DNA of 64,000 nt from assembly GCF_002735305.1 (NCBI RefSeq), contig NZ_PDYG01000100.1, forward strand, positions 38,323-102,322. The letters are read 5' to 3'. The notes under the pieces were generated by a model, which saw nothing but the letters and a program-made list of their open reading frames with translations, was not told the DNA's origin and made no database searches. The translations under genes and the position numbers were made by a program. Origin of the DNA: Agathobacter ruminis (GTDB lineage: Bacteria; Bacillota; Clostridia; Lachnospirales; Lachnospiraceae). Below are positions 28,392 to 38,129 of this stretch, piece after piece. Numbering within the stretch: position 1 is the first letter of the stretch; each line of letters opens with the position of its first letter.

Positions 28392-30062
28392 ATGACATCT
28401 GAGGGGTTGTTATTCGACAATTTCATATTGAATGAGATGACAATCGGGGAGTTGTTTGCAAAGCGTGTACAGGAGACACCGGATGCCGTGGCTGTGGAAT
28501 TTGAAGGAGAGCAGACCACATGGGCAGAGTTGGATCTCCTATCGGACTGGCTGGTCAAACGCTTTGACAGTTTTGGGATTCATTCCGGGACAAGATGTGC
28601 AATCTGGTGTGGCAACCATCTGCAGTGGATCATCGTATATATTGGTTTGCAAAAGATTGGCGCGACAGCGGTATTGGTCAACCCGGGATATCTGGCGGAT
28701 GAACTGTATCGTGTGCTTTCCTACGCACAGATTGAATTTTTATTTTACGGAGAGACATTCAAAGACCAGAAAATGACAGATATCATCGATCAGTTGGATT
28801 TGAATGAGCATCCCTATCTGAAACAGACAATCCCAATCGAACTGGACGATGCAATCCGGTTTATGATTGATGGGGCAAGAAGCCTGACGGCGGAGGACTG
28901 TGTGCGCATTGAGGCATTAAAAGCCATTCCGAAACCGCATGACATTGCCTGCATGTTATTTACATCCGGGACGACGGCGGTTCCAAAGGGCGTGATGCTG
29001 ACGCATTATAATCTGGTCAATTGCGCGAAGGCAACGGTGGAAGCGATGCACTGGAATTCGACGGACAAGGCCTGTGTCATGGTGCCGCTGTTTCACTGCT
29101 TTGGTATGACGAGCTGTCTGCTCGGAGCTTTGACGGCCGGATATGGCTTGTATGTGATGAAATATTATCGGACGCTGGATGCGTTATATGCAATCGAGAA
29201 GTGTGGATGCACGATTTTAAACGGAGTTCCAAGCATGTTTCTTGCGATGGTACACAATCATCGGCTGCCGGAATTCGATTTGTCGAATCTGGTGAGTGGA
29301 ATCATTGCCGGATCGCCGATTGCAGAGACGGATTATCAACTGATCTGTGAAAAACTCGGGATGAAACATTTGCTGATGTCATACGGACAGACAGAGACAT
29401 CTCCGGGCGTGACATTCTCGCAATACGACGAGACAGTCGGAGAAAAGGCTGACAATGCGGGATTTGTCATTCCGCAACTCGACGCAGGAATATGGGATGA
29501 ACAGGGACAGCTGCATCTTTGCGTGGAACAGGGACATTTTTTAAATCATGCCGGAGGCGTGACCGGAGAAATCGCAATCCGCGGATTCGTGGTGATGCGA
29601 GAGTATTATAACCGCCCGGCCGAGACAACTGCTACATTGCAACAAGACGGATGGCTCCATACGGGAGACCGTGGATTCTTTGATGCAAACGGGCATTTGC
29701 ACGTGCTGGGGCGACTGAAAGACGTGATCATTCGCGGTGGAGAGAACATTTCACCGGCCGAGATCGAGGGCTGCATCAGCCAGATCCCGCAGGTGAAACA
29801 GGTCAAGGTGGTTGGCGTGCCACATCCTGTTTTACAGGAGGAAATCGCGGCTGCCATTGTGCGAAAAGATCAGGAGACGATTTCGGAAGATGCGATACGT
29901 CAATATTTAAGTGCGCATCTTGCAAAATATAAGATTCCTGCTTATATCGCTTTTGTGGATGAAATACCGATGACAGAGAGCGGAAAAACATCTACAGGGC
30001 TTTTGCGTGAAATGATGATGGAACGATTTGGAATCAGTCAGGGAAAAGGAGGTATTCAATGA
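28392..30062 (+). CDS. acyl-CoA synthetase (AMP-forming)
   Basis: 556 residues, class I adenylate-forming enzyme. The P-loop-like LFTSGTTAVPKGVMLTH, the MSYGQTE motif, the hinge region HTGDRGFFDANGHLHVLGR and the C-terminal lysine in MTESGKTSTG are all present. It activates a carboxylate to its CoA ester. The start MTSEGLLF follows GAGGAAAC. Its ATGA overlap with the dehydrogenase gene suggests it supplies that enzyme's substrate, or primes the CoA-transferase cycle. Chain length or aromatic preference is not decided. Confidence 0.92.
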   Translation: MTSEGLLFDNFILNEMTIGELFAKRVQETPDAVAVEFEGEQTTWAELDLLSDWLVKRFDSFGIHSGTRCAIWCGNHLQWIIVYIGLQKIGATAVLVNPGYLADELYRVLSYAQIEFLFYGETFKDQKMTDIIDQLDLNEHPYLKQTIPIELDDAIRFMIDGARSLTAEDCVRIEALKAIPKPHDIACMLFTSGTTAVPKGVMLTHYNLVNCAKATVEAMHWNSTDKACVMVPLFHCFGMTSCLLGALTAGYGLYVMKYYRTLDALYAIEKCGCTILNGVPSMFLAMVHNHRLPEFDLSNLVSGIIAGSPIAETDYQLICEKLGMKHLLMSYGQTETSPGVTFSQYDETVGEKADNAGFVIPQLDAGIWDEQGQLHLCVEQGHFLNHAGGVTGEIAIRGFVVMREYYNRPAETTATLQQDGWLHTGDRGFFDANGHLHVLGRLKDVIIRGGENISPAEIEGCISQIPQVKQVKVVGVPHPVLQEEIAAAIVRKDQETISEDAIRQYLSAHLAKYKIPAYIAFVDEIPMTESGKTSTGLLREMMMERFGISQGKGGIQ

Positions 30063-31201
30063 TTCTTTCAAAAGAGCATGAATTAATGCGGAAGAATTTT
30101 CGCAATTTTGCGGAAACAGAATTTACAAAGGAAATTCAGGATGAACTTGATGAGACAGGGGAGTTCAATTGGGAAATCTGGAACAAGATGGCAAAATATG
30201 GGTTTGCCGGCACCAAGATTCCTGTAGAATATGGCGGACAGGGGGGAGATACCCTTTCCTATGTTCTGATGAATGAAGAATTCGCGCGTGTCTGCCCGGT
30301 TCTGGCTATTTATGCCAATACACCAAACTCTCTGGGTGGCGGACCGTTGCTTGCATGCGGAACAGAAGAGCAATTGCAAAAATATCTGACACCTGCGGCG
30401 CAGGGGAAAAAACATATTGTATTTGCACTGACGGAACCGGGCGCCGGATCTGATCCGGGAAGCATGACCACAAAGGCTGTACAGGACGGTGAATATTTTG
30501 TCTTAAATGGAAGAAAATGTTTTATTTCCGGTGCACCGTTTGCAGATTATGCAATTGTATATGCGCGCACGGATTTGCAGTCCAAAGGACCGAAGGGGAT
30601 TTCGATGTTTATCGTCGACATGAAGCTTCCGGGCGTATCCTGTGGAAAGCCGGAGCATAAGATGGGAATCAACGGATATCCGACTTCGGATATTATTCTC
30701 GAAGATGTCAGAGTCCATCAGTCGGATTTGCTTGGACCGCTGCACAAAGGATACGCAGTTGCAATGAAGACACTCGACGGCGGACGAATCGGTGTGGCTG
30801 CACAATCACTCGGCTGTGCACAGGGCGCATTAGAGGAATCCATCGCCTATGCAAAAGAGCGCAAGCAGTTCGGCAAGCCAATCAGCTATAACCAGGGCAT
30901 CAGCTTTATGCTTGCAGATATGGCAACAGAAATCGAGGCGGCACGCACACTTCTTTATACGACTGCTCAGGCAAAGGATGCCGGAGATCCGAATGCATCC
31001 ATGCTATGCTCTATGGCCAAATATTACTGCTCAGAGATGGCAAACCGCGTATGCGCCAAGGCAGTACAGATTCATGGCGGATATGGCTATATTAAGGAAT
31101 ACAAGGTTGAGCGGTTCTATCGTGATGCACGGATTATGACATTATATGAGGGAACCAGTCAGGTACAGCAGATTGTCATTTCAAGAAGTCTGCTGAAATA
31201 A
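30059..31201 (+). CDS. acyl-CoA dehydrogenase family enoyl-CoA reductase partner of Etf
   Basis: 380-residue flavoprotein. Acyl-CoA dehydrogenase signatures ALTEPGAGSDPGSM and the C-terminal IMTLYEGTSQVQQIV, whose Glu is the catalytic base, are intact. Next to EtfBA and a dehydratase it most likely runs in the reducing direction (2-enoyl-CoA to acyl-CoA), as AcdB and AcrC do in clostridial Stickland and acrylate pathways. That direction is inferred from context. Confidence 0.92.
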   Translation: MILSKEHELMRKNFRNFAETEFTKEIQDELDETGEFNWEIWNKMAKYGFAGTKIPVEYGGQGGDTLSYVLMNEEFARVCPVLAIYANTPNSLGGGPLLACGTEEQLQKYLTPAAQGKKHIVFALTEPGAGSDPGSMTTKAVQDGEYFVLNGRKCFISGAPFADYAIVYARTDLQSKGPKGISMFIVDMKLPGVSCGKPEHKMGINGYPTSDIILEDVRVHQSDLLGPLHKGYAVAMKTLDGGRIGVAAQSLGCAQGALEESIAYAKERKQFGKPISYNQGISFMLADMATEIEAARTLLYTTAQAKDAGDPNASMLCSMAKYYCSEMANRVCAKAVQIHGGYGYIKEYKVERFYRDARIMTLYEGTSQVQQIVISRSLLK

Positions 31202-31215
31202 AAAGGAGAATTCAA

Positions 31216-32016
31216 ATGAAAGCATTTGTATGTGTAAAACAGGTTCCGGATACTTCGGGAAAAGTTGCAGTCAATGACAATGGAACACTCGATCGTGCGT
31301 CCATGGCAACCATCACCAATCCGGATGATCTGGCAGCAGTGGAGGCTGCATTAAAATTAAAAGATGAGTGCGGATGTGAAGTGATTGTGGTATCCATGGG
31401 ACCGCCACCAGCAGAGTCCATGCTCCGTGAGTGCCTTGCAATGGGGGCTGATTCGGCAGTGCTGATCTCGGGACGCGAATTCGGCGGATCGGATACCTTT
31501 GCCACATCCCAGATTATTGCCGGCGGATTATCCAATCTTGGAATCGGAGAAGAAGATGTAATCTTTTGCGGACGTCAGGCAATCGACGGAGATACGGCGC
31601 AGGTGGGACCGCAGATTGCAGAAAAACTCAATCTGCCGCAGGTGACTTATGCGGCTGAAATCCATAAACAGGGAAAGACGCTGAAAGTCAGACGACTGCT
31701 CGAAGACGGCTATATGACCATCGAGGTGCAGACACCTTGCCTGATTACCTGTGTCAAAGAATTGAACCAGCCGCGTTATATGACCGTCAGCGGAATCTTA
31801 CACTGCTATGAAAAGCCATATCAGGTCCTGGATTATGATGCTTTGAAAGACGAGCCTTTGATTGATCCGTCTACAATCGGATTAAAAGGTTCTCCGACGA
31901 ATATTTTCCGTTCATTCACACCGCCGCAAAAGGGCGCCGGCAGGATGCTTACGGGCAGCGGTGAACAGATGGTTTCCGAACTTGTGACCAATTTGGCGAA
32001 GAAACATATTATCTAG
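31216..32016 (+). CDS. etfB: electron transfer flavoprotein beta subunit
   Basis: 266 residues. It opens MKAFVCVKQVPDTSG and has the family segments LKDECGCEVIVVSMGP and FCGRQAIDGDTAQVGPQIAEKL. Pairs with EtfA. In clostridia, Etf bound to an enoyl-CoA reductase can bifurcate electrons from NADH to the enoyl-CoA and ferredoxin. The close link to the dehydrogenase gene (14 nt) supports a dedicated complex. Confidence 0.96.
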   Translation: MKAFVCVKQVPDTSGKVAVNDNGTLDRASMATITNPDDLAAVEAALKLKDECGCEVIVVSMGPPPAESMLRECLAMGADSAVLISGREFGGSDTFATSQIIAGGLSNLGIGEEDVIFCGRQAIDGDTAQVGPQIAEKLNLPQVTYAAEIHKQGKTLKVRRLLEDGYMTIEVQTPCLITCVKELNQPRYMTVSGILHCYEKPYQVLDYDALKDEPLIDPSTIGLKGSPTNIFRSFTPPQKGAGRMLTGSGEQMVSELVTNLAKKHII

Positions 32017-32037
32017 GAATATTCAGGAGGAAAAGCA

Positions 32038-33135
32038 ATGGCATTTGACAGTTCAAAAATTGAAGAATTCAGCGATATCTGGGTATTCTGTGAACAGCGC
32101 GACGGCGCAATCATGGGGACGGATATTGAATTGATTAGCGAAGGCCGAAAACTTGCAGATGAGCGCGGCGCAAGATTGATCGGACTGCTGCTTGGCGGAA
32201 AAGGCATCGGAGAAAAGGCACACGAGCTGGGCGGATATGGCGCCGACAAAATCATCGTGGTGGAAGACGAACGACTGGAGGTCTATAATACGGATGCATA
32301 TACCAAGGTGATATGCGATATCATTATGGACAAAAAACCGGAAGTGTTTCTGGTAGGCGCATCCAATATCGGACGTGATCTCGGTCCGCGCGTGGCTGCA
32401 AGACTGCATACGGGATTGTGTGCGGACTGTACGCATCTGGATATTGCAATGGAGCCGTATACGGATTTTCTGCGCGAGGCATCGACCATTGATGTCGATC
32501 ATGTGACATTTGATATGTCTGACACAAATATGAAGATGACACGTCCGGCATTCGGCGGACATTTGATGGCAACCATTATCTGTCCGAGATTCCGTCCGTG
32601 CATGGCGACCGTTCGGCCGGGCGTATTAAAGAAAGCACCGTTTGACGAGACAAAGGCAAAGGCCGTTGAAGTTGAGCGTGTCGCAGCAGTATTAAATGAT
32701 TCCGATATCCGTACAAAAGTGCTTGAGGTGGTCAAGGAGAGCCGCAAGATGGTAGATCTGATTGGCGCGGAGGTGATTGTCTCTGTCGGAAACGGAATCA
32801 GCAAGGATCCGAAAAAGGGAATTGCACTTGCAGAGGAACTCGCGAAAGCACTCGGCAACGGTGTCGTAGGCGCTTCGCGTGCAGTGACCGATGCGGGATG
32901 GCTGACAGCGGATCATCAGGTTGGCCAGACCGGTAAAACGGTTCGTCCGAAAATCTATGTTGCGCTTGGCATTTCCGGTGCAATTCAGCACAAAGCCGGA
33001 ATGCAGGATTCAGAAATGATCATTGCGGTCAACACAAATGAAGATGCTCCAATCTTTGAAGTGGCAGATTACGGACTGGTAGGAGACCTTTTCGAAATCG
33101 TCCCGCTTATGATTGAAGATATCAGCAAATTATAG
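32038..33135 (+). CDS. etfA: electron transfer flavoprotein alpha subunit
   Basis: 365 residues. The C-terminal FAD domain shows GASRAVTDAGWLTADHQVGQTG and ALGISGAIQHKAGMQ. The N-terminal 200 residues match the alpha fold of EtfB. Last gene of the operon. The unit holds no ferredoxin fusion, unlike some bifurcating Etfs. Confidence 0.96.
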   Translation: MAFDSSKIEEFSDIWVFCEQRDGAIMGTDIELISEGRKLADERGARLIGLLLGGKGIGEKAHELGGYGADKIIVVEDERLEVYNTDAYTKVICDIIMDKKPEVFLVGASNIGRDLGPRVAARLHTGLCADCTHLDIAMEPYTDFLREASTIDVDHVTFDMSDTNMKMTRPAFGGHLMATIICPRFRPCMATVRPGVLKKAPFDETKAKAVEVERVAAVLNDSDIRTKVLEVVKESRKMVDLIGAEVIVSVGNGISKDPKKGIALAEELAKALGNGVVGASRAVTDAGWLTADHQVGQTGKTVRPKIYVALGISGAIQHKAGMQDSEMIIAVNTNEDAPIFEVADYGLVGDLFEIVPLMIEDISKL

Positions 33136-33144
33136 TATAATAGC

Positions 33145-33175
33145 AAAGGCCGCTTCTTTAGGGGAGCGGCCTTTT
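33145..33175 (+). terminator. terminator after etfA
   Basis: AAAGGCCGCT/AGCGGCCTTT stem with a 10-nt loop and a short T run. Confidence 0.85.
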
Positions 33176-33228
33176 AAGTGTATTTTACACAAGATTAGGA
33201 ATTCGTAGACGAAAAGGAGAACGTGTTT

Positions 33229-34464
33229 ATGACACAAGAAGAAATCCGCTCTTTAACCAAGAGCAGATGGGGCGTCTTGATTGCAAGCTGTCTCATCAAT
33301 TTATGTATTGGATCCATGTATGCATGGTCCGCACTCTCTGCACCGATGGCAGATGCTTTGGGGGAAGCTCCACAGAATCTGGCAATTGTTTTTTCCATCT
33401 CAAATGCGGTTGGATTCATTGCCATGATTATCGGAGGTTTGTTGAATGACAAATTCGGACCGCGATGGGTTATGTTTACCGGAGGTGTGATGTTTGGCCT
33501 TGGTATGTTCCTGTGCGGCTATGCACAGTCTGTCACCCATTTGATTCTCAGTTACGGACTTTGTCTCGGACTTGGATTGGCATTGGTTTATGGCTGCACC
33601 ATTTCCAATACCATTAAATTCTTCCCGGACAAGCGTGGGCTGGTTGGTGGAATGACAACCGCCTTTTATGGAATCAGTTCCGTTATTTTTGCACCGCTCG
33701 GAACCGCAATGGCAAGTGCCTGCGGTGCCCGTAACACATTTAAGATTCTCGGCGCAATCTTTTTGGTAGTAATCTGCCTTGGTGCTTTGATTATGAAGAC
33801 CTGTCCGCAGGGATTTGTGCCGGAAGGCTATGTCGTACCGGCAGCACAATCCGGCAAACAGAAAGTCGACAAGACACCGACAGAGATGCTAAAGACACCG
33901 ATTTTTTATGTGATGCTGATCATGCTGACAGCTGGCGGCACCTTTGGTCTGATGATTATTTCAACGGCCAAAACGATTGCGGAAAAAATGGTACAGGCGC
34001 CGACTGCGACAGCGACATTGTTTGTATCCGTATTATGCCTGTTTAATACTGCAGGCCGTCTGATTGCAGGTACTTTGAGTGACAAACTCGGACGCATCAA
34101 TACCTTGACGACTGCATTGCTGATTGCCCTGGGCGGTCTTGGACTGTTGATTGGCGCTTCAGCAACCACATCCATCGCATTGTTTGCAGTCGGTGTGATT
34201 TTGATCGGTATCTGCTTTGGTACATTCATGGGTGTATTTCCCGGATTTACGACAGATCAGTTTGGTACTAAATACAATACCGTGAATTACGGAATTATGT
34301 GGATCGGTTTCTCCATCGCCGGACTTGCCGGCCCAAGTATTCTGACAAAGACTTATGAGTCGACAGGCAACTATACCACAGCTTTTGTGATTGCAATTAT
34401 CATTGCAGTGGTTGGTCTGTTAATGTCCGTAATCTACCGGGCATTGCAAAAGAAAAACATGTAA
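33229..34464 (+). CDS. MFS transporter, oxalate/formate antiporter (OFA) family
   Basis: 411 residues with about 12 transmembrane segments, opening RWGVLIASCLINLCIGSMYAWS, a typical OFA first helix. GRLIAGTLSDKLGR in the second half is the MFS loop motif. The ATG at 33229 has AGGAG nine bases away; a GTG at 33223 is too close. It lies beyond the etfA terminator and has no copy of the operator, so it may be separately controlled. Carboxylate exchange is the likely role. Confidence 0.88.
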   Translation: MTQEEIRSLTKSRWGVLIASCLINLCIGSMYAWSALSAPMADALGEAPQNLAIVFSISNAVGFIAMIIGGLLNDKFGPRWVMFTGGVMFGLGMFLCGYAQSVTHLILSYGLCLGLGLALVYGCTISNTIKFFPDKRGLVGGMTTAFYGISSVIFAPLGTAMASACGARNTFKILGAIFLVVICLGALIMKTCPQGFVPEGYVVPAAQSGKQKVDKTPTEMLKTPIFYVMLIMLTAGGTFGLMIISTAKTIAEKMVQAPTATATLFVSVLCLFNTAGRLIAGTLSDKLGRINTLTTALLIALGGLGLLIGASATTSIALFAVGVILIGICFGTFMGVFPGFTTDQFGTKYNTVNYGIMWIGFSIAGLAGPSILTKTYESTGNYTTAFVIAIIIAVVGLLMSVIYRALQKKNM

Positions 34465-34475
34465 AGGAAATCAGT

Positions 34476-36692
34476 ATGTCATTGTTTGCCAATGTAATCG
34501 TGGATATTTCCATTGAAAAATTAGATAGACCTTTTCAATACATCATCCCCGATGCATTGGCAGACCGGATTTATCCGGGCGTGCAGATTGAGGCTCCTTT
34601 CGGGAACCGCACGATAAAGGGATATGTGATAGAAATTACGGACACTCCGGAGATTGCGCTTGACCGAATCAAGCCGATTTCCGGAGTGCTTTCGGGTAGT
34701 GTGGCCATGGAATCGCAGTTGATCGAGCTGGCTGCATGGATGAGAGCTAATTACGGTTCTACAATGAATCAGTCACTCAAAACAGTTTTGCCGGTCCGTA
34801 AAAAGACAAAGCCGATGGAGCGAAAATGGCTGGAGCTGGTTGCCGACGAGAATGATGCGCGCATGAAACTCGCCATATATGAGTCGGGCAGATCGACAGC
34901 AAAGGCGAGATTACTTCGGGAGCTGATTGTACAAAAGCGCATAGAGCAAAGTCTGGTGACTGCCAAACTGAATATCTCAGGTGCGACAATTAAAAGTCTC
35001 GAAAAAGATGGGATGATTGCTGTTTCGACGGAAAAGCAATATCGAAATCCCATCGCCAATCTCGAACAAAACAAGAGAAATCTTCAATTGAATCCCAACC
35101 AGAAACGGGTGGTGGACGCAGTCCTTGCCAATGTGGATGCGGGGATTCAAAAAACTTATCTGTTAAAAGGGGTCACAGGCTCCGGAAAAACAGAAGTCTA
35201 TATGGAACTGATTGCGCATGCAATTGAAAAAGGGCAGCAGGCAATCGTATTGATTCCGGAAATTGCCCTGACGTATCAGACGGTTATGCGATTTTATAAC
35301 CGTTTTGGAGACCGCGTGTCGATTATGAATTCGCGGCTCTCGGATGGCGAACGGTACGACCAGTATTTACGCGTATTGCACCATGATGTGGATATCATCA
35401 TCGGTCCCCGTTCCGCTTTGTTTGCCCCATTTGAAAATCTCGGTCTGATCATCATTGATGAAGAACATGAGACTTCTTACAAGAGTGAGACCGCGCCGCG
35501 CTATCATGCGCGTGAGGTCGCTATTCAAAGGGCTAAAATGTGCCATGCCAGCGTTGTGCTGGGATCGGCAACGCCATCTATGGAGAGTTATTATCGGGCC
35601 ATGGAAGGCGAATATGAATTATTGGAATTAAATCAGCGTGTGCAGGACCGTCCGCTTGCACAATGCGAAGTCATAGATATGCGCGAAGAATTGCGGCATG
35701 GAAACCGCTCGATTCTGAGTACGCGCCTGCAGGAACGGATGGAAGAATGTCTGCAGAAGAATGAACAGATGATGTTGTTTTTGAACCGGCGTGGTACTGC
35801 CGGGTTTGTATCCTGCCGGGCATGCGGAACCGTACTCAAATGTCCGCATTGCGATGTCTCACTGAGTCAGCATCGCGGAGGCAGACTTGTCTGTCATTAT
35901 TGCGGATATGAAATCCCGCAGCCAAAGACCTGTCCGGAGTGCGGATCCAAGTATATTATGGGATTCAAGGCCGGGACACAAAAGGTCGAAGAATTTGTGC
36001 AGAAGCGTTTTCCAGATGCCAAAATCCTGCGAATGGATTATGACAGTACGCGCACAAAGGACAGTTATGAATCCATTCTGAATGCATTTGCCAACCATGA
36101 GGCGGATATTCTGATTGGAACACAGATGATTGTAAAAGGGCATGATTTCGCAGGGGTGACGCTCGTCGGAATTCTTGCGGCAGACATGTCGCTTCATGTC
36201 CCGGATTTTCATGGCACAGAGAGAACCTTTGATTTGATCACACAGGCGGCCGGCCGCGCGGGGCGCGGTGATTTGCCCGGCAATGTGGTTATCCAGAGTT
36301 ACGATCCGGACAATTATGCCATTCAGGCAGCAAAAAATCAGGATTATGATGCTTTTTACCGGCAGGAAATCGCCTATCGCGGGATGATGAATTATCCGCC
36401 GGTGAATCATATGCTTGTCATCGGACTGGCCAATGAGAATGAACAGATACTTGCAAAAGAGGCAGAAAATATTACAATTTATATCGATAAGCTGTTGCAG
36501 AACCATCGAAGGGACTGCGCGGTGATTGGACCTGCGGATGCAAGCATTGCAAAGATGAATGACATTTATCGAAAAGTCATTTATATTAAGAGTAAAGATT
36601 ATTCTTTACTCGTGGCGGTGAAAGACCGCCTGGAAAAGAAACAGGCACTCAGCAACATTCAATATGATTTTGATCCCATGAGCGGATTTTAA
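34476..36692 (+). CDS. priA: primosomal protein N' (replication restart helicase PriA)
   Basis: 738 residues. An N-terminal DNA-binding domain (about 1-110) and winged-helix region precede the superfamily 2 helicase with Walker A GVTGSGKTE (about 232) and DEEH (about 329). A zinc-binding insert has cysteine pairs CRACGTVLKCPHC, CHYCG and CPECG. It reloads replisomes at stalled forks. It heads a long same-strand run continuing through def, fmt and rsmB, which is the common Firmicutes order. Confidence 0.97.
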   Translation: MSLFANVIVDISIEKLDRPFQYIIPDALADRIYPGVQIEAPFGNRTIKGYVIEITDTPEIALDRIKPISGVLSGSVAMESQLIELAAWMRANYGSTMNQSLKTVLPVRKKTKPMERKWLELVADENDARMKLAIYESGRSTAKARLLRELIVQKRIEQSLVTAKLNISGATIKSLEKDGMIAVSTEKQYRNPIANLEQNKRNLQLNPNQKRVVDAVLANVDAGIQKTYLLKGVTGSGKTEVYMELIAHAIEKGQQAIVLIPEIALTYQTVMRFYNRFGDRVSIMNSRLSDGERYDQYLRVLHHDVDIIIGPRSALFAPFENLGLIIIDEEHETSYKSETAPRYHAREVAIQRAKMCHASVVLGSATPSMESYYRAMEGEYELLELNQRVQDRPLAQCEVIDMREELRHGNRSILSTRLQERMEECLQKNEQMMLFLNRRGTAGFVSCRACGTVLKCPHCDVSLSQHRGGRLVCHYCGYEIPQPKTCPECGSKYIMGFKAGTQKVEEFVQKRFPDAKILRMDYDSTRTKDSYESILNAFANHEADILIGTQMIVKGHDFAGVTLVGILAADMSLHVPDFHGTERTFDLITQAAGRAGRGDLPGNVVIQSYDPDNYAIQAAKNQDYDAFYRQEIAYRGMMNYPPVNHMLVIGLANENEQILAKEAENITIYIDKLLQNHRRDCAVIGPADASIAKMNDIYRKVIYIKSKDYSLLVAVKDRLEKKQALSNIQYDFDPMSGF

Positions 36693-36707
36693 AGAAGGAG
36701 ATTAATT

Positions 36708-37199
36708 ATGGCACTTAGAAACATTCGTGTGCAGGGAGATCCTGTACTTAATAAAATTTGTAAACCGGTAAAAGCAGTCAATGGTCGTACACTTGAGCTG
36801 ATTGATGATATGCTTGAGACCATGTATGAGGCAAACGGCGTCGGCCTTGCCGCACCACAGGTCGGAATCCTCAAACGCATCGTGGTCATCGATGTGGGAG
36901 AAGGCCCGCTTGTAATGATTAATCCGGAAATTATCGAAGCATCCGGTTCCCAGACCGGAGACGAGGGCTGTCTGTCCATTCCGGGAAAGGCTGCCTGCGT
37001 GACACGCCCGAATTATGTGAAGGCACGTTTTTATGATGAAGAAATGAACCTCTGCGAAGTGGAAGGAGAGGAACTCCTTGCACGCGCAATCTGTCATGAA
37101 CTCGATCATCTTGACGGACATTTGTATGTCGAGAAGGCAGAGGGTCCGATTCATGAAGTTGTATACAGTGAAGAAGAAAACGATGAGGAAGAAGCATAA
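36708..37199 (+). CDS. def: peptide deformylase
   Basis: 163 residues. Removes the N-formyl group from new proteins. The three metal motifs are intact: GVGLAAPQVG, EGCLSIPG and ICHELDHLDG (HExxH). The ribosome site AAGGAG is strong. Directly upstream of fmt, its functional counterpart. Confidence 0.98.
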   Translation: MALRNIRVQGDPVLNKICKPVKAVNGRTLELIDDMLETMYEANGVGLAAPQVGILKRIVVIDVGEGPLVMINPEIIEASGSQTGDEGCLSIPGKAACVTRPNYVKARFYDEEMNLCEVEGEELLARAICHELDHLDGHLYVEKAEGPIHEVVYSEEENDEEEA

Positions 37200-37202
37200 A
37201 TT

Positions 37203-38129
37203 ATGAGAGTTGTTTTTATGGGAACACCGGATTTTGCGGTGGGGACACTTGAGGCAATCATCAAGGCAGGACATGAAGTGGTGCTGGTTGTCACACAGCC
37301 GGATAAGCCAAAGGGCAGAAAAGGAGAATTGACCCCTCCGCCTGTTAAGGAATGTGCACTGCAATACGGACTGCCTGTTTTTCAGCCGGATCGCATCCGC
37401 AAGCCGGAAAATCTGGAAACATTCTTAAAAACAGAATGCGACATGATCGTGGTGGCAGCTTTCGGACAGATTTTGCCAAAAGAAATTTTAGAGCATCCGA
37501 AATATTGCTGTATCAATGTGCATGCATCGCTCTTGCCTAAATACCGTGGCGCGGCGCCGATTCAGTGGGCAATTATCAACGGGGATGAACAGACCGGTGT
37601 GACCATCCAAAAGATGGCACTCGGCATTGATACCGGCGATATTATCAGCAAAGCGGTCGTTGAGATTGCAGAGGATGAGACGGGCGGCAGCCTGTTTGAC
37701 AAGCTTGCTGATGTCGGTGCACAATTGTGCGTAAAAACCATGGCTGATATCGAAGCGGGGATTGCAAGCTACGAACCGCAGGATGAGAGCATGGCGACAC
37801 ATGTCGGCATGATTTCAAAAGAATTCGGTATCATTGATTTTACAAAGCCTGCAAAAGAGATTGAATGTCTGATCCGTGGCCTGAATCCGTGGCCAAGTGC
37901 GTTTACCAAACTGAAAGGCAAGACATTTAAAATCTGGAAGGCAAGTGTGGTGCCGGGCAAATCCGACTGCGCACCGGGAACCGTTCTTCGCGTTGGCAAG
38001 AATGAGATGGTGGTACAGACCGGCAAAGATGCGCTTTCGTTGCAGGAAGTACAAATCGAGGGCAAAAAGAGAATGGATATCGGAAGCTTTTTGCGTGGAT
38101 TTGAAGTGCAAGAGGGCGAACAATTATGA
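37203..38129 (+). CDS. fmt: methionyl-tRNA formyltransferase
   Basis: 308 residues. Formylates initiator Met-tRNA with 10-formyl-THF. Signatures are RVVFMGTPDFAV at the start, the catalytic HASLLPKYRGAAPIQWAI, and a C-terminal oligonucleotide-binding domain (about 205-308). It lies 3 nt after def and overlaps rsmB by four bases. Confidence 0.98.
   Translation: MRVVFMGTPDFAVGTLEAIIKAGHEVVLVVTQPDKPKGRKGELTPPPVKECALQYGLPVFQPDRIRKPENLETFLKTECDMIVVAAFGQILPKEILEHPKYCCINVHASLLPKYRGAAPIQWAIINGDEQTGVTIQKMALGIDTGDIISKAVVEIAEDETGGSLFDKLADVGAQLCVKTMADIEAGIASYEPQDESMATHVGMISKEFGIIDFTKPAKEIECLIRGLNPWPSAFTKLKGKTFKIWKASVVPGKSDCAPGTVLRVGKNEMVVQTGKDALSLQEVQIEGKKRMDIGSFLRGFEVQEGEQL

Noticed and set aside
33131..33143. 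TATAAT at the end of etfA as a promoter for the second MFS gene
   Set aside because: It has no convincing -35 box and the terminator hairpin starts four bases later.
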